From Nitrospira sp. (GTDB lineage: Bacteria; Nitrospirota; Nitrospiria; Nitrospirales; Nitrospiraceae): a stretch of 40,492 nucleotides of DNA. The stretch covers positions 1-40,492 of the forward strand of contig JAFEBL010000031.1 in NCBI GenBank assembly GCA_018242665.1, in the 5' to 3' direction. Under the pieces are notes generated by a model. It saw nothing but the letters and a program-made list of their open reading frames with translations. It did not search any database and was not told where the DNA came from. The translations under genes and the position numbers were made by a program. This document shows positions 8,335 through 17,424 of this stretch, in pieces (position 1 is the first letter of the stretch; each line of letters starts with the position of its first letter).

Positions 8335-11300
8335 CTAGGTGTCTTGATAGGTGACTCTCAGATCGGCGGTTGCTGGAAAGCTGGTCCCTAATTTCACCTT
8401 CACGCGCCGTTCACCGTGAATTACGGCCGACATGGATCGGCCGTTCCAACGCCAATCCAAGAGGATATTTCCGACTCGTAACTTCCGAACGTCCATTTCA
8501 CGACCGACCCATTCTTGCGGTATTCCGCCACCAAGGATCAGCACTGGCTCCTCTTCGTTTTCATCAACATAGCCGAGCATATCCATCTGGAGCAGCGCCA
8601 TCTCCGCGGCAGTCCAATAATGTGGCGTGACCTGTGGAGGGTTCACCCACCCCCGCACCCGTGTCCATTTGCCGAATGAATTCTCTTCCCCCGTACCTTC
8701 CCACCAAGTGTACAGCCCTGGTGAGCTTTGATGGTCCCAAAACCAGTGCAATGTCGCCCACATTCGGTCCAGACGATTCAGGAACAGCCATTGATGTGTT
8801 TCAGCTAACTCGAAATAGGTCCACAGGGGTGGCGTGGTGTACGCGCCAGTCGTGTCGTGTCGCGCTTCCCATCGTCGATCGGCGAGAATCTCGAAATCGC
8901 GACGCTTGGCCGTCGCCACCCAACTGGGCCAGATCGCGCTGATAAACGTCCGATCATTGTCCGAGAGCGGCGGGGCGAACTTGGTTTCCCATGCCGTCTT
9001 AAGTTTGTTGGCCGTTAGCATCCACCGGCGTGCATGTTCGGCATGACGAAGTCGATTGGCTAGTTTTGCCGCCTCCACAAGGCCGCGGTAGCTGATCGCG
9101 TTGACGAACAAGACGGGACGATGATGATCCATTTTTCCGACAATCAGGCCGTCTCGGACCGGCTCGGCAAGCAGGGATAGGTTCGGATTTCCCTTATGCT
9201 TCGGAACGATCGGCCCCTCAACCTTCTGGTACAGATTCGACGATGTTTGGAGCATGGTTTCGATGAGTGCCACTTTTCGACTGATGTGTGGCCAGAGCCA
9301 TTCGTCGAATTCCTTGTGACGCAGTTGGTCGGCGACTGTGCCCAATGCCCAAAGAGATAATCCCGGAGCATCCGCCTCCGGTCCGAATCCTCCGAAAAAA
9401 TCCTTCTCGGCAAACTGTTTCGAGAGGTGCCGCGCGGTATTCAGCTTTCCCGCTCGCGCAAGTGCGACGAGCGCATAAGCCCCATCCCGTTGCCAGGCAA
9501 GCGGATAGTTTGTGGGATCCCCCGGTCGCGTTTCCGCCCCCACGAGCCCCATCATGAGGTGGGCAATCTGTGAGTTCAGGCTCTGTTGAAATCGATCGTC
9601 AGGCAAATTAAGCCAGAGGTCGGCAGCAGTCTTGTCCGAATAAAGATTCGGTGCACCACTCGGCTGTTCGTCGCGGACACTCACGGTCCATTGAGTTGCC
9701 TTACTCAGCACGATGCGGGCAAATCCCCATCCCCCATGACTGACCAGGTGCCGGGCTTCCCCTGTAGATTGTTCCCAATCGGGAGTCGCCTCTTCGCCCA
9801 GTTGCACAGCGCTCGGGAGGGGGGCGATAGCGATAGACCAGCGCCCATTTACCAGCAGGAATTGTCCGTTCCACTGCAGTTCGCGGATGGGCCCTCCGGC
9901 CGGTCCGACACTGCGGATCAACAAGGAGGAAGAGAGACTCACGTGATCCGGTACGGTGACGTGCAGGAGCCACTCCCCCCACTTCGCTTGAGACCATTCT
10001 GTGGCGTAAAAGTCTGTGCTCGTTCGTACTGTGGGAAGAACGGTTCCGTTGGTCCATAGAAACGATTGAGAAAGGTTGCTGAGGGGGATGGTTTCGCTCG
10101 TCACTTTCGGTTTTCCCGTCGCGTCTGTCAGCCACAGAGAAATACCGAACGTGCCCACTCCCGGACTAAAATTCCCTCCGGGCTCGTGATAGGACTTCTC
10201 GGTTTCCAGACTTCCCGGCTGAGCTAGTACGACATGCCCGACGCTGCGCGGCCATGGATCCTGAGGACGCGACAGCATGTGCATTTTGACTTCATGGCGA
10301 GGGGATGCGGCGAGTGCGATGGCCTCACTGAATTTCTGCCAATTGTTGGCGCCAGCTATCGGGATAAGCGCAAGCGCTATTACCATGGCCGGTATGCGCA
10401 GATGGGTCAACGTACTGAGTGCAGCTACTGAGGTCAACAGTGGAAGGAAATGCAGCGAGTAGAGAAACGTTTCATCCCCGTAGAGCGTATGCAGGCTTAG
10501 TTGGCCGAGAAGTGTGAGCCCAAGGGCTATCCGGATTGCCCTTGGTGTGTTTCCTGAGAGTAGTGCCCAGAGGCCCAATCCCAACAGCAGGCTCCAGAGG
10601 AGAATGCCGGCTATGCCAAGCAAGCCGGACGAGCCTGGCACTGAGTTTTGCATACTAAGAAGTGGCCAATCGTGACCGGCTGTCCCTGCGACTGTAATCG
10701 TCGGCGAGATCATCGTATGAAAGAAAACGGTATCGAGCACCGACACGATTCGCCTGATCGAGGGCCAGACCAGATAGCGACCTTCTTCTCGATCGCCGAT
10801 GAAAAACGTCGCCGTTGGGAAGATCTGTTTTTCCATTCCCCACAATATTGCGACCAGAAAGAATGCAACCAGTGTGATTATCGCCGCGCGCTTGAGATTG
10901 TGTGCGGTGATGGTGGCCAGTATTCCGACCATCCAGTTGGTGACCGTCACGCTGAGTGTCATCGCGCTGACGGCGATGTATTTCCACACAGCCTGTCGGC
11001 GGTGAGTCGCCGTCGCGGTTAACAACAGGCCTATGACAATACTTGTTGCCCCCAGACCGTAGGATTCTGGCACCGACAGCCAAAAGAGCGCTGCCGCGCT
11101 GCAGGCTCCAAGAAGTGAAAAGACCAATGCATCCACACGCAAGCATCCTATGGCTCTGAGTAAGGCATAGTACATGAGGAGGTAGAATCCCGCGATGCTC
11201 GCGGTTACCAGCTGCACTGCTTGCAGTGGAGCGAATCCCGATTTCCGGAGAAGGAGCGTGGGAGAATATGTGAGAAGTGAATGAAGCGGGTGTACCTTCA

Positions 11301-11493
11301 CTCGATAGTGCCCTCTGGAAAAACGGTCCGTCATGTTGTCGGATACCCGCTTGAGATCGCTCTGGAACCAGACATCATTGATCTCGGTGAATAGAGCAGG
11401 ATCGTGCTGGCCATGTAAGGTATAGAAAACACCGGCAGCCGCTGACGCAAAAAGAATGGCTAATACTGCCTCAGTGAGATTCAGTTTAGACAT
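8335..11493 (-). CDS. GT-C-like membrane domain fused to six-hairpin glycosidase-like domain
   Basis: A 1052-residue two-part protein. Residues 1-400 contain about ten transmembrane helices with short loops such as NDVWFQSDL (39-47) and LSVPESYGLG (139-148). The D/E-rich first periplasmic loop recalls membrane glycosyltransferases of the GT-C type. Residues ~420-640 look like beta-rich linker domains. Residues ~640-1000 form an alpha/alpha toroid like GH15/amylo-glucosidase-type six-hairpin enzymes: PLAWQRDGAYALVALARAG (664-682, WQRD loop), FGPEADAPGLSLWAL and a late PHYWTAAEMALLQMD segment. The soluble half should be periplasmic. It may process or terminate the glycan, but activity is unproven. 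The start MSKLNLTE is an ATG. I do not recognise a named family with exactly this architecture. Confidence 0.75.
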   Translation of the reverse strand: MSKLNLTEAVLAILFASAAAGVFYTLHGQHDPALFTEINDVWFQSDLKRVSDNMTDRFSRGHYRVKVHPLHSLLTYSPTLLLRKSGFAPLQAVQLVTASIAGFYLLMYYALLRAIGCLRVDALVFSLLGACSAAALFWLSVPESYGLGATSIVIGLLLTATATHRRQAVWKYIAVSAMTLSVTVTNWMVGILATITAHNLKRAAIITLVAFFLVAILWGMEKQIFPTATFFIGDREEGRYLVWPSIRRIVSVLDTVFFHTMISPTITVAGTAGHDWPLLSMQNSVPGSSGLLGIAGILLWSLLLGLGLWALLSGNTPRAIRIALGLTLLGQLSLHTLYGDETFLYSLHFLPLLTSVAALSTLTHLRIPAMVIALALIPIAGANNWQKFSEAIALAASPRHEVKMHMLSRPQDPWPRSVGHVVLAQPGSLETEKSYHEPGGNFSPGVGTFGISLWLTDATGKPKVTSETIPLSNLSQSFLWTNGTVLPTVRTSTDFYATEWSQAKWGEWLLHVTVPDHVSLSSSLLIRSVGPAGGPIRELQWNGQFLLVNGRWSIAIAPLPSAVQLGEEATPDWEQSTGEARHLVSHGGWGFARIVLSKATQWTVSVRDEQPSGAPNLYSDKTAADLWLNLPDDRFQQSLNSQIAHLMMGLVGAETRPGDPTNYPLAWQRDGAYALVALARAGKLNTARHLSKQFAEKDFFGGFGPEADAPGLSLWALGTVADQLRHKEFDEWLWPHISRKVALIETMLQTSSNLYQKVEGPIVPKHKGNPNLSLLAEPVRDGLIVGKMDHHRPVLFVNAISYRGLVEAAKLANRLRHAEHARRWMLTANKLKTAWETKFAPPLSDNDRTFISAIWPSWVATAKRRDFEILADRRWEARHDTTGAYTTPPLWTYFELAETHQWLFLNRLDRMWATLHWFWDHQSSPGLYTWWEGTGEENSFGKWTRVRGWVNPPQVTPHYWTAAEMALLQMDMLGYVDENEEEPVLILGGGIPQEWVGREMDVRKLRVGNILLDWRWNGRSMSAVIHGERRVKVKLGTSFPATADLRVTYQDT

Positions 11494-11632
11494 GGAATGT
11501 TTCTGGACAGAACCTGTTCCAGAGCCTGTGGTCTTCAGTGACTGTCCGTTGGGATTGGAATCATCACAGGGTATATCTGAGAGAGGAGATTCTCTCCATG
11601 CGGTACGTGTTTAGGAGAGCCGAGTGAGCGGT

Positions 11633-12646
11633 TCATGCCAGCCTGACTTCCCTCGTTCCCTCCAACGTTTGCCGTTCTGCCCGAAGGTCGGCTTCCACCA
11701 TCATGGTCACCAACTGTTCAAATGTGACTTTCGGCTCCCATCCCAGCGTGCGCTTGGCCTTCGCCGCATCACCAATAAGAAGGTCCACTTCGGTCGGCCG
11801 GTAGTAGCGTGGATCGATCTTCACATAGTCGTGCCAATCCAGTCCCACGTGGCTGAACGCACGATCGAGAAACTCGCGTACGGTATGAGTCTCTCCGGTC
11901 GCGATGACATAGTCGTCCGGCTGTTCGGCTTGTAACATCATCCACATGGCCTGTACGTAGTCGCCTGCGAACCCCCAGTCTCGTTTGGCGTCGAGATTGC
12001 CGAGAAATAGTTCCTTCTGCACGCCCAACTTGATACGGGCTGCCGCACGCGTAATTTTTCTCGTTACGAACGTCTCTCCCCGACGTGGAGACTCGTGGTT
12101 GAAGAGAATGCCGCTGCAGGCGAACAGATTGTAGGCCTCGCGATAATTCACCGTAATCCAGTGGGCATAGACTTTAGCCGCGCCATAGGGACTGCGCGGG
12201 TAAAACGGCGTACTCTCGCGTTGAGGGATGTCCTGCACCTTGCCGAACATCTCACTGGACGAGGCTTGATAAAATTTCGGCTGAATCCCGGATTCCCGGA
12301 TCGCCTCGAGCAGACGGACCGTACCCAGCGCCGTGATCTCCGCGGTGTATTCTGGGACATCGAAGCTGACTCGGACATGGCTCTGCGCACCTAAATTGTA
12401 GATTTCATCCGGTTGAATGGTCCGGAGGATTCTGTTCAACGAGCTCGCGTCGTTGAGGTCGCCATAGACGAGTTTGAGCCGGGCATCGGGCACATGCGGG
12501 TCTTGGTAAATGGGATCGATACGCCCGGTGTTGAACGAGCTCGAGCGACGGATGATGCCATGCACCTCGTAGCCTTTGGCGAGAAGGAATTCAGCGAGGT
12601 AGGATCCGTCCTGACCGCTGATGCCGGTGATGAGCGCCTTTTTCAC
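11633..12646 (-). CDS. gmd: GDP-mannose 4,6-dehydratase
   Basis: A 337-residue extended short-chain dehydrogenase converting GDP-mannose to GDP-4-keto-6-deoxymannose, the precursor of GDP-fucose, GDP-rhamnose and related donors. It shows the NADP-binding GISGQDG (8-14), [14 protein letters not shown] (31-44) typical of GMD, the catalytic Ser-Glu region ASSSEMFG (128-135), and Y154-x3-K158 in [28 protein letters not shown] is a strong GMD signature. Length matches the family (about 340-370). The start is a GTG with AAAGGAG about 11 bases upstream. It heads the minus-strand glycan operon and diverges from the lyase gene on the plus strand. No reductase partner gene for fucose or rhamnose is in the window. 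Confidence 0.95.
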   Translation of the reverse strand: MKKALITGISGQDGSYLAEFLLAKGYEVHGIIRRSSSFNTGRIDPIYQDPHVPDARLKLVYGDLNDASSLNRILRTIQPDEIYNLGAQSHVRVSFDVPEYTAEITALGTVRLLEAIRESGIQPKFYQASSSEMFGKVQDIPQRESTPFYPRSPYGAAKVYAHWITVNYREAYNLFACSGILFNHESPRRGETFVTRKITRAAARIKLGVQKELFLGNLDAKRDWGFAGDYVQAMWMMLQAEQPDDYVIATGETHTVREFLDRAFSHVGLDWHDYVKIDPRYYRPTEVDLLIGDAAKAKRTLGWEPKVTFEQLVTMMVEADLRAERQTLEGTREVRLA

Positions 12647-13008
12647 GTGTCGCGTGACTCCTTTGTCCGAATAACAGGGTGCCGGTCACCCAATACATGC
12701 TGTCTTGGCTTCTCGATTCCAGTCTGTGATGCAGCACAAGCAATCAATTTCTCTTAGCATATTTTTCTGAAGAGGTGTGAGGGCCAAACGGCAGCATCGT
12801 CCGAACGCTGCGTGACTGTCTCATCATGATACATATTCAGTTATCTCTACGTAGTTCATTCTCCGACCATCTGTACGTGATATTTCGGCATTGACCAACG
12901 CGCGGAACGAAGGTACTGTTTCGTCCTCACGACCGGAGCCTGCCAGGGCCGGATGGACAGGGTCTTCGAGATGCCTATCTCCGCAAGTTTCATGGTGAGG
13001 AACAGACG
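12647..13008. other. divergent intergenic region between gmd and the lyase gene
   Basis: This 362-base stretch separates two divergent genes and must hold the promoter of the plus-strand lyase and probably one for gmd. A sigma70-like candidate for the lyase is listed separately. On the gmd side I see only AT-rich patches near 12750-12770 (including tatttttctg) and no convincing -35/-10 pair. A short GGGTG/CACCC inverted repeat lies near 12678-12692. No coding frame here looks real. Confidence 0.5.
12891..12919 (+). promoter_or_regulatory. candidate sigma70-type promoter of the lyase gene
   Basis: TTGACC (12891-12896) and TACTGT (12914-12919) are separated by exactly 17 bases. The -35 matches the consensus at five of six positions; the -10 is weaker. 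The pair lies about 90 bases upstream of the TTG start at 13009. This is a pattern match only. Confidence 0.35.
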
Positions 13009-14880
13009 TTGCGCGTTACGCTCTCATTTAAGACGAATCTCTTGCCCCGCAAACTGGAGGCGTCAGCCAAGGCCTTGGCCGCCGGGCGCCCCGAGGATTG
13101 GTGGGATGGGGCGAGGGAACGGGGGTTGTTTTCCCTCTTCCGCCTGCAACGGCAACTGGGCAGCCGTTGGTTGTCGCGTTCGTTTACGGACCAGGACGTT
13201 GCCGCGGCTTCGTTTTGCCGGAGTGCCTACCCGGTGCTTCCTTCCCTTCCCTGGCAGTGTGACCTCAATCCTGCCTCGGTCGAAGATCTGCTGAACGGCC
13301 GCCTGTCGGTGTTTGGGGTGCCATGGCAATGGACGACCGATGAGGCATGCTGGCATCACGCGGTGGATACGGGGCGGACATGGCCCCGGAGGTTCTTCCC
13401 CAATATTGCGATTCAACCAGGCAATTCCTGCGGGGATGTGCGCCTAGCCTGGGAACCATCACGGCTTCAACATCTCGTGACGCTGGGGTTGATCGCGCAA
13501 AAGGCTGATCCCTCCGTTCGGTCGCGAGCTGTCGCCGCTATCGAAGCACAATTTGTGTCTTGGGTCGCGGCCAATCCCCTGCTCATCGGCATTCATTACA
13601 TCTCGCCCATGGAATGTGCCTTGCGTCTGCTCGCGAGTTGTTACGCGTTGGACTTGATCCGTCCGTGGATGCAACAACCGCGACAAACGTGGGGCGCGCT
13701 CCTCGCGCTGGTGTCAGGACATGCGGAATTGATTCGGAAGCGCCTGGCGCTCCGCTCACCCGTTCCGCACGAAACGCTGGCAGGAGCCGCTGCATTGATT
13801 CATGCCGGCAGTCTCTTCACTGAGATGGAGCAGGCGGAACGATGGCTGGCCTTTGGTCTGTATCTGATCGAGGAAGACACTCCCCGTCACATCAGCCAGG
13901 ATGGCGGGAGTCAGGAGCAAGGCCTCGGGTATCTCCAGTTCAGCACCGACCTCTATGGGCTGATCGTTGCCATGCTCGATCACCAGCAACGGCCGCTGTC
14001 TGAGAAGGTCCGCCAGGCCTTTGACCGGAGCCGTGCGTTTCTCGATGAATTTCGTTCGCCGGCCGACGACCGATTGCCTACGATCGGGGACGGTTCCTGT
14101 GAGACGGCACTCTCGCCGTCGCTTCGCTTTCCAAATCCAGGCAGACGGCGCACCTCCGGGTTGACGACGTTTCACCTCTCGGGCTACTCCATCATCCGCG
14201 GGCGCGATTCGCATCGGGCCATCTTTGATCACGGGCCGCTCGGTCTCCCGCCTCGGTACGCTCATGGACATGCCGATGCCCTGTCGATGATTCTCCAGAT
14301 CGGCCCGCAGGAGGTGTTCATCGATCCCGGGACCTATACCTATCTCGGAGAAGACGCATGGCGTTCCTATTTCCGTGGTACGCGCGGGCACAATACCGTG
14401 ACGGTGGACGGAGTGGATCAGGCGGTGCCAGAAGGGGCCTTGACCTGGTCGCACCCGTTTGACACGCATTTGGTTTATCGAGACGAGACGCCGGAAGGCA
14501 AGACCACGGTCATTGCCCGCCACTACGGCTACAAAGAGCGTCTGGGCGTCGTACATTTACGTGGCGTGTCCTACGAACCCTCCGGATCATGGATCATTTG
14601 GGATTGGTTGACCGGAACCGGCACGCACCATCTCGAACTGAACTGGCACTTGGGTTGTCAGGTGGTAGCCGTGGAGGGAGGGTATCGGTTGGAGGGATTG
14701 GACCGGCCACTCTTGCTGACGATTGAGGGGGGAGCTAGCCGACTCCATACTGGATCAACCCAGCCTGTCGCCGGTTGGAGGTCCAGTCGTTATGGGAGCA
14801 AAGACCCGATCACGACGATCCGAGTCGAGCATCATGGCCCGCTGTCTCATGAATTCATGACGCGAATCCGGCCGCTGTAG
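13009..14880 (+). CDS. heparinase II/III-family polysaccharide lyase
   Basis: A 623-residue protein with an alpha/alpha-toroid N-terminal half (Hepar_II_III_N style; GNSCGDVRLAWEPSRLQHLV near residue 140) and a beta-sandwich C-terminal half. The catalytic-type segment RYAHGHADALS holds Y417, H419 and H421. It is followed by VFIDPGTYTYLG and YFRGTRGHNTVTVDG, a strong heparinase II/III and alginate-lyase-family signature. Such lyases cut uronic-acid-containing glycans by beta-elimination. Beside an exopolysaccharide locus it may trim or release the polymer. The start is a TTG with GTGAGG about 8 bases upstream. No clear signal peptide is visible at this start, so periplasmic location is uncertain. 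It is transcribed away from the glycan operon. Confidence 0.85.
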   Translation: MRVTLSFKTNLLPRKLEASAKALAAGRPEDWWDGARERGLFSLFRLQRQLGSRWLSRSFTDQDVAAASFCRSAYPVLPSLPWQCDLNPASVEDLLNGRLSVFGVPWQWTTDEACWHHAVDTGRTWPRRFFPNIAIQPGNSCGDVRLAWEPSRLQHLVTLGLIAQKADPSVRSRAVAAIEAQFVSWVAANPLLIGIHYISPMECALRLLASCYALDLIRPWMQQPRQTWGALLALVSGHAELIRKRLALRSPVPHETLAGAAALIHAGSLFTEMEQAERWLAFGLYLIEEDTPRHISQDGGSQEQGLGYLQFSTDLYGLIVAMLDHQQRPLSEKVRQAFDRSRAFLDEFRSPADDRLPTIGDGSCETALSPSLRFPNPGRRRTSGLTTFHLSGYSIIRGRDSHRAIFDHGPLGLPPRYAHGHADALSMILQIGPQEVFIDPGTYTYLGEDAWRSYFRGTRGHNTVTVDGVDQAVPEGALTWSHPFDTHLVYRDETPEGKTTVIARHYGYKERLGVVHLRGVSYEPSGSWIIWDWLTGTGTHHLELNWHLGCQVVAVEGGYRLEGLDRPLLLTIEGGASRLHTGSTQPVAGWRSSRYGSKDPITTIRVEHHGPLSHEFMTRIRPL

Positions 14881-15147
14881 CAGACGTACCGTGCCGTATG
14901 TTCTCCACATTCCCCTCTTCGGATAACCTGGCAGCGAGTGTTCTATCATTTTAGGGCCCACGTCAATTTTTTAGAAGATCCCGCACCAGCCTGACCAGGA
15001 TTTTGTCAACGCCAGTTCTTCAAGCATCAGCCGTGCCGTGCTCGGACGGCGCCATCAACTCCAATAGACAGTCCTTGAATCCTGGAAGTGCGAAAGACAT
15101 TCGCTAACCGCCTTCACGATGACACGTGAGACGTTTGTGCGATGGGC

Positions 15148-15176
15148 TCGACATCTGCCTAGTTCGCATGTACAAT
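15148..15176 (+). promoter_or_regulatory. sigma70-type promoter of yefM-yoeB
   Basis: TCGACA (15148-15153) and TACAAT (15171-15176) are spaced by 17 bases, each matching the consensus at five of six positions. The -10 lies inside the proposed operator and 27 bases before the antitoxin ATG, so repressor binding would occlude RNA polymerase. Confidence 0.6.
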
Positions 15177-15186
15177 AAAGCGTACA
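15169..15186 (+). promoter_or_regulatory. YefM-type operator (TGTACA/CGTACA pair)
   Basis: A perfect TGTACA palindrome (15169-15174) and a near copy CGTACA (15181-15186) have centres 12 bases apart. The E. coli YefM operator uses palindromes with a TGTACA core and similar spacing, so this is a good candidate for autoregulation by the YefM/YoeB complex. The match is by eye. Confidence 0.55.
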
Positions 15187-15202
15187 GTAAAGGAGGCCTG
15201 TC

Positions 15203-15454
15203 ATGGATGCGATGACCTATACGACCGTTCGCGCAAACCTTGCGAGCGCTATGGACCGCGTATGCGAGGACCATGAGGCGTTAATCATTACCCGGAATGG
15301 AGAACAGTCCGTCGTCATGCTCTCGCTCGAAGACTATAAGGCGCTCGAGGAAACTGCGTATCTCTTGCGCACCCCCGCCAACGCCAAACGCCTGCTTGCT
15401 GCGGCAGCGCAGCTCAGTGGCGGCAAAGGTGTTCAGCGAAAGTTGGCCAAGTGA
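15203..15454 (+). CDS. yefM: type II antitoxin, Phd/YefM family
   Basis: An 83-residue antitoxin. The N-terminal DNA-binding and dimerisation domain is seen as TYTTVRANLASAMDRV, then ALIITRNGEQSVVMLSLEDY, which is the typical Phd/YefM motif. The C-terminal part (AYLLRTPANAKRLLAAAAQ) is the helix and tail that wrap the toxin. It neutralises YoeB and represses its own operon through the operator just upstream. An AAAGGAGG lies close before the ATG; MTYTT three residues later is an alternative start. The stop overlaps the toxin start by four bases (GTGA), the usual coupling for such pairs. Confidence 0.93.
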   Translation: MDAMTYTTVRANLASAMDRVCEDHEALIITRNGEQSVVMLSLEDYKALEETAYLLRTPANAKRLLAAAAQLSGGKGVQRKLAK

Positions 15455-15705
15455 AGCTAATTTTTGCCGATGAGGCATGGGAAGATTACTTGTACTGGCA
15501 AAAGCAAGATAAGCGTATGGTCGAACGGATCAATAAACTGATTCGCGAGACTCAACGCGAGCCATTTGCAGGTATGGGCAAGCCCGAACCGTTGAAACAT
15601 GCGCTTTCAGGATTGTGGTCGCGACGAATTACCGACGAACATCGCATGGTGTACCGCGTCGAGAGGGATGCTCTGATGATCGCTCAGCTGCGCTTTCACT
15701 GCTGA
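15451..15705 (+). CDS. yoeB: YoeB/Txe-family mRNA interferase toxin
   Basis: An 84-residue RelE-superfamily toxin, full length and very close to E. coli YoeB. YoeB cleaves mRNA in the ribosomal A site. The catalytic set is present: E46 in GKPEPLKH, R65 in DEHRMVYRV, and H83 next to the C-terminus; SGLWSRRI (53-60) is the family core. The last residue is cysteine where E. coli has tyrosine, a position reported to contribute to activity, so efficiency might differ. The GTG start overlaps the antitoxin stop. The pair stands alone between the lyase and the converging epimerase gene. Confidence 0.93.
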   Translation: MKLIFADEAWEDYLYWQKQDKRMVERINKLIRETQREPFAGMGKPEPLKHALSGLWSRRITDEHRMVYRVERDALMIAQLRFHC

Positions 15706-15835
15706 GGCGGCGAATGGGCGAGTGCCATGTGGACAGCTATGGAAGCTGGTGATCCGCTCTGAGCACTTGGCTGGGGAGGATGCGTTGTGTAAACGATCTT
15801 TCCATTGGTTGGTCTTTTAGGTCGCGCCGGCTTTG

Positions 15836-16939
15836 CTAGAGGCGCGTCAGTAAAGTCTCGAGATGTCCCACGATCCGCTCCGCTGCCCTCCCATCCCACT
15901 TGGGTGGAATCGCACCTTTTTTCCATTGGCCGGACATCAAGCGTTTCAAAGCGGGTGGCAGTTTTCCCGGGTCAGTGCCAATCAGTTCATTGGTGCCGAT
16001 CGTCACGGTTTCCGGCCGCTCCGTATTGTCGCGTAATGTGAGACAGGGCACGCCTAACACGGTCGTCTCTTCAGTGATCCCGCCTGAATCGGTAATCACG
16101 CCTCGGGCATGTTTCACCAGATAGTTGAATTCCAAATACCCGAGCGGATCGACATAGTGCATCGACGGAAGAGCCTTGCCCGCCTCACGAAGATTCTTGG
16201 CGGTACGCGGGTGCACGGGGAAGACCACCGGCAGGCCTTGGGTACCATCCGCGATGGCTTGCAAGAGGGCGAGTAACTTCTGCTCACCATCCACATTCGC
16301 CGGCCGATGGAGGGTCACGACACAATACTGCTGGGGCTTTAGGGCGAGCGACGTCCAACAAGCGGGCGGCCGCAATCGTCCTTCTTGCTTCAGCAAGGTA
16401 TCGATCATCGTATTGCCGACGAAAAAGATGCGATCCTCGGTGATCCCGGCTCGGCGAAGGTTGTCGTTGGCTGTCTCACTGGTCGTAAAAAACCAATTGG
16501 TGATCGAATCAGTCACCACCCGGTTGATTTCTTCAGGCATGGTCCAATCGTGTGACCGGATGCCGCCTTCCACATGCGCGACGGGCACTCCCATTTTCCT
16601 GGCCACGATGGAACAGGCCATGGTTGAGGTCACATCACCGACCACCAGGCAGAGATCACTTGTCTCTTTCGCCAGCACCTTTTCGTAGCCCACCATGATG
16701 CCCGCAGTCTGCTCGGCCTGTGTCCCCGACCCCACCTCCAAATTAATGTCGGGATCAGGGATGCCCAGCTCTTCGAAAAAACTGCCCGACATGGCCCTAT
16801 CATAGTGCTGTCCGGTGTGAATCAGGCGATACCGCAGCGGGCTCCCGCCTTTCGATTGTGCAGCATGCAACGCGTCGATGATCGGCGCGATTTTCATGAA
16901 ATTGGGTCGTGCTCCAGCGATCAGGTCAATGCGCTTCAT
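15836..16939 (-). CDS. wecB: UDP-N-acetylglucosamine 2-epimerase (non-hydrolysing)
   Basis: A 367-residue enzyme interconverting UDP-GlcNAc and UDP-ManNAc in the cytosol. Family signatures are clear: GARPNFMKIAPII (9-21), HTGQHYDRAMS (41-51), VVGDVTSTMA (99-108), HVEGGIRSHDWTMPEEINR (122-140) and, near the C-terminus, TDSGGITEETTVLGVPC followed by LRDNTERPET. All catalytic acidic residues expected in the D102/E124/E136 region are present. UDP-ManNAc would feed the surface glycan made by the locus to the left. It is a single gene with its own candidate promoter and converges on the toxin gene. Confidence 0.95.
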   Translation of the reverse strand: MKRIDLIAGARPNFMKIAPIIDALHAAQSKGGSPLRYRLIHTGQHYDRAMSGSFFEELGIPDPDINLEVGSGTQAEQTAGIMVGYEKVLAKETSDLCLVVGDVTSTMACSIVARKMGVPVAHVEGGIRSHDWTMPEEINRVVTDSITNWFFTTSETANDNLRRAGITEDRIFFVGNTMIDTLLKQEGRLRPPACWTSLALKPQQYCVVTLHRPANVDGEQKLLALLQAIADGTQGLPVVFPVHPRTAKNLREAGKALPSMHYVDPLGYLEFNYLVKHARGVITDSGGITEETTVLGVPCLTLRDNTERPETVTIGTNELIGTDPGKLPPALKRLMSGQWKKGAIPPKWDGRAAERIVGHLETLLTRL

Positions 16940-16989
16940 GCGTGTCGTTCCGGTGAATGTGTCAGAATGGTGCCGATGGCCCTACTCTT

Positions 16990-17018
16990 TACATAGCGGA
17001 CCTTTGTCGGCGCGTCAA
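16990..17018 (-). promoter_or_regulatory. candidate sigma70-type promoter of wecB
   Basis: On the minus strand TTGACG (17018-17013) and TATGTA (16995-16990) are 17 bases apart, about 50 bases before the wecB ATG. The -35 is good and the -10 only moderate. Confidence 0.35.
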
Positions 17019-17087
17019 CAAAAACGGCGGTGAAGGCGAATGAGATCGATCAGGACAGGGCATAGCGGGGAACGCGAATCGCCGGCA

Positions 17088-17327
17088 TTATTCCTTTTCG
17101 ACGAGTCGCCACCCCTGCTTCTGGAGGCAGCGCTCAGTGGCTTGGATGATCAGGAGCTGAATGCCCTGTTGGAGTTTGGGGTCGCGAAGGGTGTCGGCCT
17201 GACACTTGTTGTAGTCGAGTGTGTATTGATCTTTCGAGCGGGTTGGATGCACCCATTCCGCGCTGCTGCAACCGGTCAATAGGGAGAGCAATGTGAACGA
17301 GCACAGCAGTCGTGTGGACGACGTCAT
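17088..17327 (-). CDS. small lipoprotein of unknown function
   Basis: A 79-residue protein starting MTSSTRLLCSF. The frame is open 26 codons further upstream, but this ATG has a GAGG 7 bases before it and immediately begins a signal peptide. The lipobox is LLTGC with C20 as the lipidated residue, so the mature protein is a ~60-residue lipoprotein. The mature part (SAEWVHPTRSKDQYTLDYNKCQAD, then LQKQGWRLVEKE) has two further cysteines that could pair. The C-terminal CLQKQGWRLVEK resembles a small group of Gram-negative outer-membrane lipoproteins with C-x-x-x-x-GW ends. Function is unknown. It lies 97 bases downstream of the signalling operon. Confidence 0.75.
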   Translation of the reverse strand: MTSSTRLLCSFTLLSLLTGCSSAEWVHPTRSKDQYTLDYNKCQADTLRDPKLQQGIQLLIIQATERCLQKQGWRLVEKE

Positions 17328-17424
17328 GCGGAGCCTCTTGATGAGTCGGAAGGAAGCGTACATGTCGGAAATGGGAAGATAAACTGCGGGGTGGAAAGAC
17401 GTCAAGTTGCCGAACGGCAGACGC

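Larger units (their letters stand above)
14881..15202. other. intergenic region before the toxin-antitoxin pair
   Basis: A 322-base stretch. The last 55 bases contain the promoter and operator of the downstream pair. The rest shows no convincing gene, hairpin with U-tract or repeat; a T-run (tttttt, near 14970) follows the lyase gene but has no stem before it. Confidence 0.5.

Noticed and set aside
13756-14556. 266-codon frame on the minus strand opposite the lyase gene
   Set aside because: The lyase on the plus strand has clear catalytic motifs; this frame has none.
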